DNA from: an uncultured Clostridia bacterium
GTDB lineage: Bacteria; Bacillota_A; Clostridia; TANB77; CAG-508
NCBI GenBank assembly: GCA_944393405.1
Contig: CALYAC010000012.1
Location: 1 to 64,000 of the forward strand
Reading direction: 5' to 3'
Length of the DNA stretch: 64,000 nt
Below the pieces are notes generated by a model, which was not told where the DNA came from, did no database searches, and worked only from the letters and a program-made list of their open reading frames with translations. Numbering within the stretch: position 1 is the first letter of the stretch; every line of letters begins with the position of its first letter. Shown in pieces: positions 55,617 through 64,000 of the stretch. Position numbers and translations under genes: made by a program.

Positions 55617-55976
55617 CTACACAATGCTTAAGATAATCCTGCACCATGTTGGCATGGTTTGACGGTGACGTCTTACCATCCGAAGCATTGGTCTCTTTAT
55701 GGAGACCGTTGCTATGACAGCGACAATGGCGGAAATAATCCAGCCGATAGCCACCGTGTATGGTGCTAAGATTTCTACTGCAGCGTACAGCAGAATTGCG
55801 ATGATCAGTGCGACACCTGAGTATCTCCGAGTCTCCTGGATAAACATCATGGCGATTGCGCCAAAGATCAGCAGTGCCAACAGCGAGTAAATCGCCGTTG
55901 TGTTGGCGTAGACAAATCCGAAGATCTGTGCCATCAATACATTGATGGCAAAAAGGACTGTTGCAAAAATGATCAT
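55617..55976 (-). CDS. Small multi-pass membrane protein, GC-rich cassette
   Basis: A 119-residue protein starting at the ATG at 55976, ten bases after AGGAGGG; the ATG at 55983 belongs to another, non-hydrophobic frame. It has three or four membrane helices (FATVLFAINVLMAQIFGFVY, IYSLLALLIFGAIAMMFI, ALIIAILLYAAVEILAPY, and the IISAIVAVIATVS stretch) and a basic C-terminus. I do not recognise a family; a holin-like or small transporter-like role is possible. Its base composition is much richer in G+C than its neighbours and it has its own promoter and terminator, like the amidase gene at 40227. Confidence 0.7.
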   Translation of the reverse strand: MIIFATVLFAINVLMAQIFGFVYANTTAIYSLLALLIFGAIAMMFIQETRRYSGVALIIAILLYAAVEILAPYTVAIGWIISAIVAVIATVSIKRPMLRMVRRHRQTMPTWCRIILSIV

Positions 55977-56012
55977 AAAGCATGACCCTCCTTTATATTT
56001 TTTATAAAGTAT

Positions 56013-56041
56013 ATTATACCATGAATTTACATAAAAGTCAA
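56013..56041 (-). promoter_or_regulatory. Consensus promoter of the second GC-rich cassette
   Basis: On the minus strand TTGACT (56041-56036) and TATAAT (56018-56013) are separated by 17 bp, the same architecture as the amidase cassette promoter. Confidence 0.85.
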
Positions 56042-56129
56042 AATGTTACTTGTTGTAAAGTAAAAAATCAAAACATAGAAATATTAAGAAAAAAAGTATA
56101 AAAAAACATAAAAAAATTAACAAAAATAC

Positions 56130-56158
56130 TTGCAATTTATAAATACTTGTATTACAAT
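56130..56158 (+). promoter_or_regulatory. mraZ/dcw promoter
   Basis: TTGCAA (56130-56135) and TACAAT (56153-56158) are separated by 17 bp, so transcription would begin just before the MraZ boxes. Confidence 0.75.
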
Positions 56159-56167
56159 CTAATTGAA

Positions 56168-56191
56168 GTGGAGAGAAGTGGTAGAAAGTGG
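56168..56191 (+). promoter_or_regulatory. MraZ operator: three GTGG boxes at 10-bp period
   Basis: GTGG occurs at 56168-56171, 56178-56181 and 56188-56191, each followed by purine-rich spacers. MraZ in other bacteria binds TGG-type direct repeats spaced by one helical turn upstream of its own gene. The boxes overlap the predicted start of transcription, so autorepression is likely. Confidence 0.85.
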
Positions 56192-56218
56192 TATAAAAAT
56201 GAAGAGAGGTGAAACATA

Positions 56219-56650
56219 GTGCTTATCGGTGAATATGAACATTCTCTAGATGCAAAAGGCAGATTGATAATGCCTGCAAAGCTTAGAGAAGACATAGGTG
56301 AAAAGTTCATAATAACAAAGGGACTTGATGGGTGCTTATTCGGCTTTTCTCAAAATGAATGGACAAACTTTGAAGAAAAATTAAAAACACTTCCACTTAC
56401 TAATAAAAATGCTAGAGATTTCGTAAGATTTTTCTTATCAGGAGCAACAGAATGTGAAATTGATAAGCAAGGTAGATTTTTAATAGCTGGTAACCTAAGA
56501 GAATATGCAGAGATGGAAAAAGAAGTTGCAATAATCGGTGTAGGTACTAGAATTGAAATTTGGAACAAAGAAAAATGGAAACAATACAATAGTGATGAAA
56601 ATATTTCAGCAGATGCAATTGCTGAAAACATGACAATGCTTGGTATATAA
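56219..56650 (+). CDS. mraZ: Transcriptional regulator MraZ
   Basis: A 143-residue protein with a GTG start after AGAGGTGA. It has the duplicated SpoVT/AbrB-like fold: [24 protein letters not shown] in the first half and [23 protein letters not shown] in the second, both with the DxxGR motif. It represses the division and wall cluster through the GTGG boxes 28-50 bases upstream. It is the first gene of the dcw cluster, though a 436-base gap separates it from rsmH. Confidence 0.98.
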   Translation: MLIGEYEHSLDAKGRLIMPAKLREDIGEKFIITKGLDGCLFGFSQNEWTNFEEKLKTLPLTNKNARDFVRFFLSGATECEIDKQGRFLIAGNLREYAEMEKEVAIIGVGTRIEIWNKEKWKQYNSDENISADAIAENMTMLGI

Positions 56651-56672
56651 CTTTAATAAAGTTTATATAAAC

Positions 56673-56986
56673 ACAAAAGATAAAACCTAAAAACACAAAA
56701 GATGCCAAACCCATTTGTATAACAAAAGAAAAAAATTAGAAGAACAAAAGATTATTTGATTAAATTTAATTAAAACAAAAGATAATAAAAAAGTAAACAA
56801 AAGATAATTTTAACTAATGAAAAATAAATTTTAGTAGAACAAAAGCTTTTAATAAAACAAAAGATATTTTAATTCTCAAAAGATAAAATGTTGATTGTTT
56901 ATACATAAAAAATTTAAACTTAAGAAAAATAAAAAATTAACGAAAGATAAAATAAAAACAAACAAAAGATAATTAAACAAAAGAAA
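56673..56986. repeat. Dispersed ACAAAAGATAA repeat array
   Basis: About twelve copies of ACAAAAGAT(AA) or near-variants occur in 314 bases, at 56673, 56695, 56722, 56744, 56775, 56797, 56839, 56857, 56876, 56940, 56962 and 56977. Four neighbouring pairs start exactly 22 bp apart. All are in the same orientation. This fills most of the 56651-57086 gap, in which I see no gene. An array for a DNA- or RNA-binding protein is one reading. Confidence 0.7.
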
Positions 56987-57016
56987 AAGTTACTAAAATA
57001 AGTAATTTAAGGGTAA

Positions 57017-57055
57017 AGCATACAGTTGGTATAATTTATACCAACTGATTATGCT
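57017..57055. promoter_or_regulatory. Long palindrome upstream of rsmH
   Basis: CAGTTGGTATAA at 57023-57034 is repeated inverted at 57036-57047 with a single central base. Outside it AGCATA and TATGCT extend the arms with a two-base bulge. It includes TATAAT-like sequence, and a further TATAAT lies at 57055-57060. It could be an operator or an RNA hairpin just before the rsmH ribosome site. Confidence 0.75.
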
Positions 57056-57086
57056 ATAATTTATTTTTAGCTATGAGGTGTAAGCA

Positions 57087-58028
57087 TTGGAATTTAAACA
57101 TAAACCTGTTTTATTGAATGAATGTATAGAAGGACTAAATATAAAACCAGATGGAATATATGTAGATGGAACCATTGGAGGAGCCGGACATAGCCTAGAA
57201 ATTGTTAAAAGATTATCCGAAAAAGGATTGCTTATTGGAATTGATCGAGATGAAGAGGCTTTAAAAGCCGCAAAGAATAAACTTAAAGAATTTAAAAATG
57301 TAAAATATATTCATGGAAATCATGATGATATAAATAGATTACTAAAAGAACAAGGAATAGAAAAAGTTGATGGAATATTACTTGATCTAGGTGTATCATC
57401 TTATCAATTAGATGAAAAAAGCAGAGGTTTTAGCTATATAGAAGACGCAAGATTAGATATGAGAATGGATAAAACTCAATCTATAGATGCAGAGTTTGTA
57501 ATTAATGAATATTCAGAGGATGAATTATTTAAAATAATATCGGAATTTGGAGAAGAAAGATATGCAAAAAATATAGCAAAGAATATATGTGAAAAAAGAA
57601 AAGAGTCAAAAATTAAAACTACAGGTGAACTAGTAGAGATTATAAGAAATTCTATTCCTAAATCAAAACAGAATGATGGTCATCCCGCAAAAAGAACTTT
57701 TCAAGCTATTAGAATTGAAGTTAATAATGAACTAAAGCCATTATATAATACAGTAATAGAATCAGGGAAAATGTTAAATGAAAATGGTAGACTAGCCATT
57801 ATAACTTTTCATTCATTAGAAGATAGAGCAGTAAAAGAAGCTTTTATAGAGCTAGAAGGAAGATGCACATGTCCAAAAGATTTACCATATTGCATTTGTA
57901 ATTATGTATCATATGGAAAAATAATAACTAAAAAACCAATAATTCCAACAAAAGAAGAACAGGAAGAAAATAGTAGAAGCAAAAGTGCTAAACTAAGGAT
58001 TTTCGAAAGAAGACAAAAGAAAGATTAG
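57087..58028 (+). CDS. rsmH: 16S rRNA m4C1402 methyltransferase
   Basis: A 313-residue protein with a TTG start after GAGGTG. It has [28 protein letters not shown] (SAM site), [35 protein letters not shown] and [14 protein letters not shown], all RsmH/MraW signatures. It methylates N4 of C1402 in 16S rRNA. The position after mraZ is conserved. Confidence 0.98.
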   Translation: MEFKHKPVLLNECIEGLNIKPDGIYVDGTIGGAGHSLEIVKRLSEKGLLIGIDRDEEALKAAKNKLKEFKNVKYIHGNHDDINRLLKEQGIEKVDGILLDLGVSSYQLDEKSRGFSYIEDARLDMRMDKTQSIDAEFVINEYSEDELFKIISEFGEERYAKNIAKNICEKRKESKIKTTGELVEIIRNSIPKSKQNDGHPAKRTFQAIRIEVNNELKPLYNTVIESGKMLNENGRLAIITFHSLEDRAVKEAFIELEGRCTCPKDLPYCICNYVSYGKIITKKPIIPTKEEQEENSRSKSAKLRIFERRQKKD

Positions 58029-58048
58029 AAAAGAGGTGAAATTAACTT

Positions 58049-58558
58049 ATGGCAAATTATAGGTATAATAGATACCAATATGAAACTAGCCCAAGAAAAT
58101 TACAACCTGAGTATGAACCAATAAAAGAACCATATTCTAGAAAAAAGACAACTACTGTTAAAAGAAAAAAAGAAAATATAAAACCAAAAAGACATCTTAA
58201 AGTACATGTAAAAGTAGTAGTATATGTTTTATTAATTTTTGCTAGTTTGTTTGTTATAAGTTATAGAAACTCATTAATAAATGAAAGTTTTACAGAAAAT
58301 GAAAATCTAAAAACGGATTTAGCTGCACTTGAAAAACAAAATGAACAGTTAAAAGTTAATTTAGAGAATAGTTTAAATTTAACAAATATTGAAAAATTAG
58401 CAGAAAAAAAATTAGGAATGCAAAAATTAGATAATAGTCAAAAAGTTTATGTTAGCTTAGATAAAAAAGATTATGTAGAACCAGCTAGTGAAAAAGTCGT
58501 AATAGAGGATAACGAAAACTGGTTTACAAAAATATTAAATACTTTGTTAGGAAAATAA
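58049..58558 (+). CDS. ftsL: FtsL-like division protein
   Basis: A 169-residue protein. It has a basic cytoplasmic tail (residues 1-50, RKKTTTVKRKKENIKPKRH), one membrane helix (VVVYVLLIFASLFVISY) and a coiled-coil leucine-repeat outside segment (residues ~75-130). This is the bitopic FtsL/DivIC plan, and its place between rsmH and the class B PBP is the usual ftsL locus. The basic tail is longer than in E. coli. FtsL joins DivIC and FtsW/PBP in the divisome. Confidence 0.8.
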   Translation: MANYRYNRYQYETSPRKLQPEYEPIKEPYSRKKTTTVKRKKENIKPKRHLKVHVKVVVYVLLIFASLFVISYRNSLINESFTENENLKTDLAALEKQNEQLKVNLENSLNLTNIEKLAEKKLGMQKLDNSQKVYVSLDKKDYVEPASEKVVIEDNENWFTKILNTLLGK

Positions 58559-58646
58559 AGATTAAAATATAATTAGATATATTTTAGTCTTTTTTTTGTA
58601 TGTTTGAATACAATTAATTTAGATAATATTTGTTAGGAGAATAGAT

Positions 58647-60855
58647 ATGAGAAAGATAAAAAGAAAGGAGATAAAAACAAATGAAAAAAAATTTCATAAA
58701 GGATTAAGCTCGAAAAGTGAAAGAGGGAAGCTTGTAAAAAAGATAAAACAAAAAGAGAATTTAGAGAAGCAAGATGAAGTTAATAAAATTAAAAAGAAAT
58801 TAGAAAATAAGAAAAATAAAAAATTTAAAAATCAACTTAAAAATAATAAAGTGATATATGAAGAAAAGTATGGAGAGATAAGTAGAAGAAAAAGAATGAA
58901 GATTTGGATAATAGTAGTAATTCTTATTTCTATTCTATTTATAGCAAGAATAGGATGGATACAATTTGGAATGGGAAACTGGCTTAAAGAAATGGCATTA
59001 GAACAACAGAGTTTAGATAGAGTGATTAATCCAAGAAGAGGAACGATATATGACTCAAGTGGAAAAAATATATTGGCTGTAAGTAGTACTGTAAATACTA
59101 TTACTATAAACCCAGTAAATATATCAAAAGAGAATAAAGAAAAAGTAGCAGAAGCTTTAAGTAATATTTTTGATTTAGAGTATGATGATATTTTAAAAAA
59201 AGTAAATAAAAAAACATCAATAGAAACAATTGCAAGAAAAGTAGAAAAAAGCAAAGCGGATGAGTTAAGAAAATGGATGGAAGATAATAAAATAGATACA
59301 GGAATTAATATTGATGAAGATACAAAAAGATTTTATCCATATAATAGTTTAGCTTCACAAGTTATTGGATTTTGCGGATATGATAATCAAGGATTAGATG
59401 GAATTGAAGCCATATATGAAGAAGAACTAAAAGGAGAAAAAGGTAGAATAACTAAGGTAACGGATGCACAAGGGGGAGAAATTGAAAATGAGGAAGAAAA
59501 TTATATTTCTGCAACAGATGGAAATGATTTAATTCTTAGTATTGATTTAACAATTCAAGGTATCGCAGAAAAATACCTAAAAGAAGCATGTATAGATAAT
59601 AAGTGTACAGATGGTGGAAATATAATCATCATGAATCCTAAAACTGGTGATATTTTAGCAATGGCCCGGGTATCCAAACTACAATTTAAATGAGCCATAT
59701 GAAACAACAATAGAGGAATTAAAGGTAAATTGGGAGAAAATGTCTCAAACAGAGCAAATAAAAGAAATGCAAAAAGTATGGAGAAATAAAGCAGTTGCAG
59801 ATACATATGAGCCAGGATCCACTTTTAAATTAGTAACAGCATCAGCAGCACTAGAGGAAGGAATAACTACTACAGATAAAGAAGGAGAGTTTTGTTGTAC
59901 AGGAGGTATAACTGTAGCAGGAGTACGAATAAGTTGTTGGAGATATTATAATCCTCATGGTAGTGAGAGTTTAAGGCAAGCATTAATGAATTCATGTAAT
60001 CCTGTATTTATTGGACTTGGCCAAGAAATAGGAGTTAGTAAATACTATGATTATCTAGAAAAATTTGGTTTACTTAGAAAAACTGGTATTGATTTACCAG
60101 GAGAAGCGGGGAGCATTTTTTTAAAAGAAGATAAAGTAGGACCAGTAGAACTTGCAACAATATCTTTTGGTCAAAGATTTGAAATAACGCCTATTCAAAT
60201 GATAACGGCTGTAAGTACTATTGCTAATAAAGGAACTTATGTTAAACCAAGAATTGTAAAAAAAATAATAAATAACGAAAATGGAGAAGTAAGAGAAATA
60301 AAACCTGAAAAAACAGAAAATGTGATATCTAAAAAAACAGCAGAAGATGTATTAAGTATGATGGAATCAGTGGTAGAAGAAGGTACTGGAAAAAATGCCA
60401 GTGTGCAAGGATATTCTATTGGAGGTAAAACAGGTACTTCAGAAGATGGTGTTAATACAGGTAAATATGTAACTTCGTTTGTAGGTGTAGCACCAATATC
60501 TGATCCAGAGGTTGTAATATTAATAACACTATATAATCCAACAGGAGAGGGTGGACATCAAGGAGGTGGAGTGGCAGCACCTATTGGTTCTCAAGTTTTG
60601 GGAGAAGTATTACCATATTTAGAAATACAAAAAGATACAGAAGATGAAAATATGATAAGCGAAGAAGTTATAGTTCCTAATATTACTGGAATTACAATTT
60701 CAGAAGCAAAGAAAAAATTAAAAGATGCTGGATTAGATATTAAATATGAGGAAACTGAAGAAGATATTTCAAATAAAAAAGTAATATCACAAGTACCAAA
60801 TGAAGGCATGAAAGTTAACAAAGAAAGTAAAATTATAGTAGAATATGAAAAATAA
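58647..60855 (+). pseudogene. SpoVD/FtsI-type PBP interrupted by a frameshift
   Basis: The first frame (ATG at 58647) covers a basic tail, membrane helix near residue 95, dimerization domain and start of the transpeptidase domain. It then stops at 59691-59693. The second frame, whose first ATG is 59740, carries SVFK-equivalent STFK, NSCNPVF, GGKTGTSE and one C-terminal PASTA domain. Around 59665-59670 (CCCGGG) deleting one base restores MARYPNYNLNEPYE, matching the paralogue at 44046 (MATYPDYNLNDPY). So a single-base insertion breaks the gene, either real or an assembly error. Active-site motifs are otherwise intact. Confidence 0.85.
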
Positions 60856-60954
60856 AGAAGAAAAAAAGACTTTAAACTATATACAAAAAAAGAATTTAGT
60901 TATATAATGTAAAAGGCATATTCTATAATAAGAGAGAAAGGGGAAAGTCTATTT

Positions 60955-62451
60955 ATGGAATTAAAGAAAATATTAGCTGGATTAGAGGGATTAAAAGTAA
61001 AGGGAAACTTAGATTTAGAAATAAATAATATAAGCAATAATTCTAAGAAAATTAAAGATAAAGACCTTTTTGTTGCAATTAAAGGTTTTGATGTTGATGG
61101 ACACGAACATATAACAGAAGCAATAAAAAATGGTGCAATAGCAATTTTGGCACAAGAAGATCAAATAAATAAAGAGTTAATAAAAGAAATTCCAGATAAT
61201 ATAACTCTAATATTATCTCAAAATACAAGATATGCACTAGCTATAGCTGCTTGTAATTTTTATCAAAATCCATCTAAAAAAATGAAATTAATAGGGGTTA
61301 CAGGAACAAAAGGAAAAACAACAACAACATATATGATAAGAGACATACTAGAAAAACAAGGTATTAAAGTTGGATTAATAGGAACTGTAGCTTCATATAT
61401 AGGGGATAGAAAAATAGCAGATAATGAAAATACAACACCAGAAAGTTTAAAGTTACAAGAAATATTTAGCAAGATGCTAGAAGAAAAATGCGAAGTTGTT
61501 GTAATGGAAGTTTCATCACAAAGTTTAAAACTAGATAGAGTAGCAGGATGTGAATTTGAAATAGGGATATTTACAAATTTTGCAGAAGACCATATTAGTG
61601 AAAAAGAACATGAAGATATGGATGATTATTTTAATTCAAAAGTAAAGTTATTTAAAATGTGCAAAAAAGGTTTGGTAAATGCTGATGATGTGTATGCATC
61701 AATGGTACCAAAGTTAGTTCCAGAATGTCAATTTACAACATATGGAATCGACAATTATTGTAATTTTTTAGCTAAAGATATTACAGTAACAAATCAATAT
61801 GTAGACTTTAAAGTAAAAATAACCGATAGAAATGAAAGGGTTAAAGTTTCTATACCAGGTAGATTTAGTGTATATAATTCATTAGCAGCAATTTATGTTG
61901 CAATGCAATTTGGTTGCTCAAGCGAAAATATAAAAGAGGCATTAGTAAATATAAGAGTTCCTGGAAGAAGTGAACTTGTTGATAATAAATTAGGATTGAC
62001 TATAATGATTGATTATGCTCATACACCAGAGAGTTTAGAAAAAATATTATCTTCAGTAAAAATTTATACTAAAGGAAGAGTAATTAGTGTATTTGGTTGT
62101 GGAGGAGATAGAGATAAAAATAAAAGACCAATGATGGGTGAAGTTTCTGGAAGAGTTGCTGATTATACAATTATAACATCAGATAATCCAAGAACGGAAA
62201 ATCCAGAAGATATAGTTGATAGTATTGAAGAAGGAATGAAAAAGACAAAAGGAAAATATGAAATAGAAGTTAATAGAAAAGAAGCAATAAGGAAAGCAAT
62301 AACTATGGCAAATAAAAAAGATATAATAGTTCTTGCCGGTAAAGGTCATGAACAATATCAAGAAATTAATAAAGTAAGATATCCTTTTGATGAAAATGAA
62401 ATAGTAAACTCAATAATTAACGAAATTGTAGAAAAGAAAAATAAGAACTAA
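60955..62451 (+). CDS. murE: UDP-MurNAc-tripeptide synthetase
   Basis: A 498-residue Mur ligase. It has the N-terminal UDP-binding domain (residues ~1-95) and GVTGTKGKTTTTYMI (ATP P-loop, near residue 115). It also has the VVMEVSSQSL segment and IFTNFAEDHISEKEHEDMDDYF (the central ligase region). The C-terminal box is GCGGDRDKNKRPMM, followed by TSDNPRTENPEDIVDSI, the DNPR motif typical of enzymes adding meso-diaminopimelate. It adds the third residue of the peptide stem in the cytoplasm. It lies between the PBP and mraY. Confidence 0.97.
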   Translation: MELKKILAGLEGLKVKGNLDLEINNISNNSKKIKDKDLFVAIKGFDVDGHEHITEAIKNGAIAILAQEDQINKELIKEIPDNITLILSQNTRYALAIAACNFYQNPSKKMKLIGVTGTKGKTTTTYMIRDILEKQGIKVGLIGTVASYIGDRKIADNENTTPESLKLQEIFSKMLEEKCEVVVMEVSSQSLKLDRVAGCEFEIGIFTNFAEDHISEKEHEDMDDYFNSKVKLFKMCKKGLVNADDVYASMVPKLVPECQFTTYGIDNYCNFLAKDITVTNQYVDFKVKITDRNERVKVSIPGRFSVYNSLAAIYVAMQFGCSSENIKEALVNIRVPGRSELVDNKLGLTIMIDYAHTPESLEKILSSVKIYTKGRVISVFGCGGDRDKNKRPMMGEVSGRVADYTIITSDNPRTENPEDIVDSIEEGMKKTKGKYEIEVNRKEAIRKAITMANKKDIIVLAGKGHEQYQEINKVRYPFDENEIVNSIINEIVEKKNKN

Positions 62452-62469
62452 TGAAGAGGAGGAAATTTT

Positions 62470-63447
62470 ATGCAATATCAAAATAAAATATTACTATTGT
62501 CGTTTGTGGCAAGTGTAATATTAGCATTGATAATTGTACCAATTTTAAGAAAATTAAAAGTAGGTCAAATAGAAAGAACTGAGGGACCTCAGTCACATTT
62601 AAAGAAGCAAGGAACACCAACAATGGGTGGAATTATTATGATAATTGTTCTTGTAGCTGTGGGAATTTTTGTTTACTTAGATTATAGGGTAGATCAATTT
62701 GAAACTGCAAAAGCTATATTACCATTAATTGGAGTAGCAGTAGGTTTTGGACTAATAGGATTTATTGATGATTTTAAAAAGTTAGTATTGAAAAACACTA
62801 AAGGTCTTAGTCCAAAGGCTAAGATGTTTGGGTTATTAATTGTAGCAGTAGCATATACAATAGTATTAGTTAAAGTTTTTAATATAGGAACAGATATATA
62901 TATACCGTTTGTAAAAGAATATATTACAATGCCAATATGGCTATATATACCATTTGCAGTTTTAGTTATGCTTGCAGCAACTAATGCAATAAATTTAACA
63001 GATGGAATAGATGGATTATCAACTAGTGTTACAACAATAATTCTTACATGTTTAACAGTTATTTCAATTTTATTTGGTGTTAAAGAGGTTACTGCAGTAG
63101 GTGCTATTTTGATAGGTGCTTGTTTAGGATTTTTACTGTTTAACTTGAATCCTGCCAAAGTTATGATGGGTGATACAGGTTCATTAATGCTTGGTGGAGC
63201 AATTGCAGGAATATCTTTATATCTAAAGATGCCACTATTATTACTTATAATAGCAATTATACCTATAATAGAGACATTATCTGTTATGATTCAAGTTGCT
63301 TATTTTAAGAAAACAGGAAATAGAGTATTTAAAATGACTCCAATACATCACCATTTTGAACTTTCAGGATGGAAAGAAAATAAAATTGTATCTGTATTTA
63401 GTTTAGTTACTTTAGTATTTTGCATAATAGGAATATTAGCAATCTAA
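62470..63447 (+). CDS. mraY: Phospho-N-acetylmuramoyl-pentapeptide-transferase
   Basis: A 325-residue integral membrane enzyme with about ten helices. It has LKKQGTPTMGGI, GLIGFIDDFKKL (DDxxK near residue 100), NAINLTDGIDGL and MGDTGSLMLGG, with TPIHHHFELSGW near the end, the MraY signature. It transfers phospho-MurNAc-pentapeptide to undecaprenyl phosphate, forming lipid I. GAAGAGGAGG lies upstream and the gap to murE is 18 bases. Confidence 0.98.
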   Translation: MQYQNKILLLSFVASVILALIIVPILRKLKVGQIERTEGPQSHLKKQGTPTMGGIIMIIVLVAVGIFVYLDYRVDQFETAKAILPLIGVAVGFGLIGFIDDFKKLVLKNTKGLSPKAKMFGLLIVAVAYTIVLVKVFNIGTDIYIPFVKEYITMPIWLYIPFAVLVMLAATNAINLTDGIDGLSTSVTTIILTCLTVISILFGVKEVTAVGAILIGACLGFLLFNLNPAKVMMGDTGSLMLGGAIAGISLYLKMPLLLLIIAIIPIIETLSVMIQVAYFKKTGNRVFKMTPIHHHFELSGWKENKIVSVFSLVTLVFCIIGILAI

Positions 63448-63576
63448 GGAAGATTATTTAATAGAAAAGATAGATAATTAAAATTATTAGTTAATAAAAT
63501 ATAAAACAAAAGAATAAAATTATTGATGAACAATAAAGAATAAAATTTTGCACTTTGGAAAGGATTGATAGGCAAA

Positions 63577-64000
63577 ATGCAGAATAAGTCAAGAAAAAAT
63601 ATAGCTAGACCAAAGAAAAATCAAGTGGATTTTGTACTTGTAATAATAATTATTATCTTACTATCATTTGGAATAGTAATGATATTATCTGCAAGTGCAC
63701 CATCAGCCTTAGCTGAAACAGGAGATAGTTATACATATGTAACAAAACAAATATTGTTTGCTGTACTAGGCTTAGTAATTATGTGGTTTGTATCAAAAAT
63801 AGATTATAGAATATATAAAAAATTCTATTGGGTAATATATTGGATATCTGTAGGAGTATTATTACTTGTTTTAATTCCAGGACTTGGAACAGAAGTAAGT
63901 GGTGCAAATAGATGGATAGACCTAGGATTTACAAGGTTTCAGCCATCAGAGATAACAAAGATAGGAATGATAATATTCTATGCAGGATATTTAACAGATC
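63577..64000 (+). CDS. ftsW: FtsW/SpoVE-type SEDS glycosyltransferase (cut by window edge)
   Basis: The frame opens with ATG at 63577 and runs off the right edge after 141 residues. After a short basic tail (KNIARPKKNQ) it has hydrophobic segments. The motifs VMILSASAPSALA, GLGTEVSGANRWIDLGF and RFQPSEITKIGMI are the SEDS family signature. AAAGGA at 63558 is 13 bases upstream; the alternative TTG at 63565 is too near. It polymerises lipid II with a class B PBP partner. murD, which often precedes it, is absent. Confidence 0.93.
   Translation, partial: MQNKSRKNIARPKKNQVDFVLVIIIIILLSFGIVMILSASAPSALAETGDSYTYVTKQILFAVLGLVIMWFVSKIDYRIYKKFYWVIYWISVGVLLLVLIPGLGTEVSGANRWIDLGFTRFQPSEITKIGMIIFYAGYLTD

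Noticed and set aside
55617..55983. The 128-residue frame starting at 55983
   Set aside because: It is Cys/His-rich noise in another frame; the 119-residue frame has coherent membrane helices and better ribosome site spacing.
56673..56986. ACAAAAGATAA array as a CRISPR
   Set aside because: Units are only 9-11 bases, spacing is irregular, no cas genes are near, and spacers are not unique sequences of constant length.
59665..59693. Programmed ribosomal frameshift in the dcw PBP
   Set aside because: No slippery heptamer or downstream stem is visible; a single-base indel in the GC run explains it more simply.

Overview
The window looks like a piece of a very AT-rich, Gram-positive, probably Clostridia-type genome. 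Almost all genes use AT-rich codons, ribosome binding sites are strong AGGAGG-type sequences, TTG and GTG starts are common, and SpoVD/FtsI-type PBPs with PASTA domains, GdpP, MraZ and a class-D-like sortase are present. The species cannot be named from the sequence alone.

Bases 1 to about 21.7 kb form an integrated mobilizable element. A leftward tyrosine integrase runs off the left edge. A very large AlbA_2 (Schlafen-type) protein and a DUF6076-like protein lie between it and the excisionase. A replication and transfer core follows: replisome organizer, DnaC-like loader, ParB-like protein, a candidate oriT and a relaxase. No type IV secretion genes are visible, so transfer would depend on a helper. 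The cargo is defence-rich. It includes a restriction-modification system with two m5C methyltransferases and an NgoFVII-like PLD nuclease. It also includes an operon of a MazG-like hydrolase, a nuclease-DUF2075 helicase and a HEPN protein, a membrane protein/SEC-C pair, and a DUF4258/MqsA-like/ImmA triad behind four perfect 10-bp operator repeats. TnpV and a short sequence identical to the initiator-tRNA anticodon region mark the probable right end.

From 21.8 to 28.3 kb are small accessory genes: an XRE regulator, a zinc ribbon, an ArsC/Spx-like protein, a macrodomain protein, a UDG-like protein, a TIGR01212-type radical SAM protein and three membrane-anchored proteins of unknown function. 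From 28.4 to 48.1 kb is a housekeeping block: rpoB and rpoC behind a long structured leader, gdpP-rplI-dnaB, tilS, ftsH, a PASTA PBP, rsmA and a sortase. A GC-rich amidase gene with its own promoter and terminator is inserted between dnaB and tilS.

From 48.1 to 56 kb are a Fic/VbhA-like toxin-antitoxin pair in reversed order, a compact three-gene operon pairing a glutathionylspermidine-synthase-like ligase with a homospermidine synthase, a DUF2207 membrane protein, a peptidoglycan-binding M15-like protein and a second GC-rich single-gene cassette. From 56.1 kb to the right edge is the division and cell wall (dcw) cluster: mraZ, rsmH, ftsL-like, a frameshifted PBP, murE, mraY and the start of ftsW. 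The mraZ-rsmH gap carries a striking dispersed ACAAAAGATAA repeat array and a near-perfect palindrome.

The best candidates for undescribed biology are the polyamine-ligase operon with its unrecognised middle gene, the MazG/helicase/HEPN operon, the integrase-linked AlbA_2 giant, the two autonomous GC-rich cassettes, and the repeat array between mraZ and rsmH.
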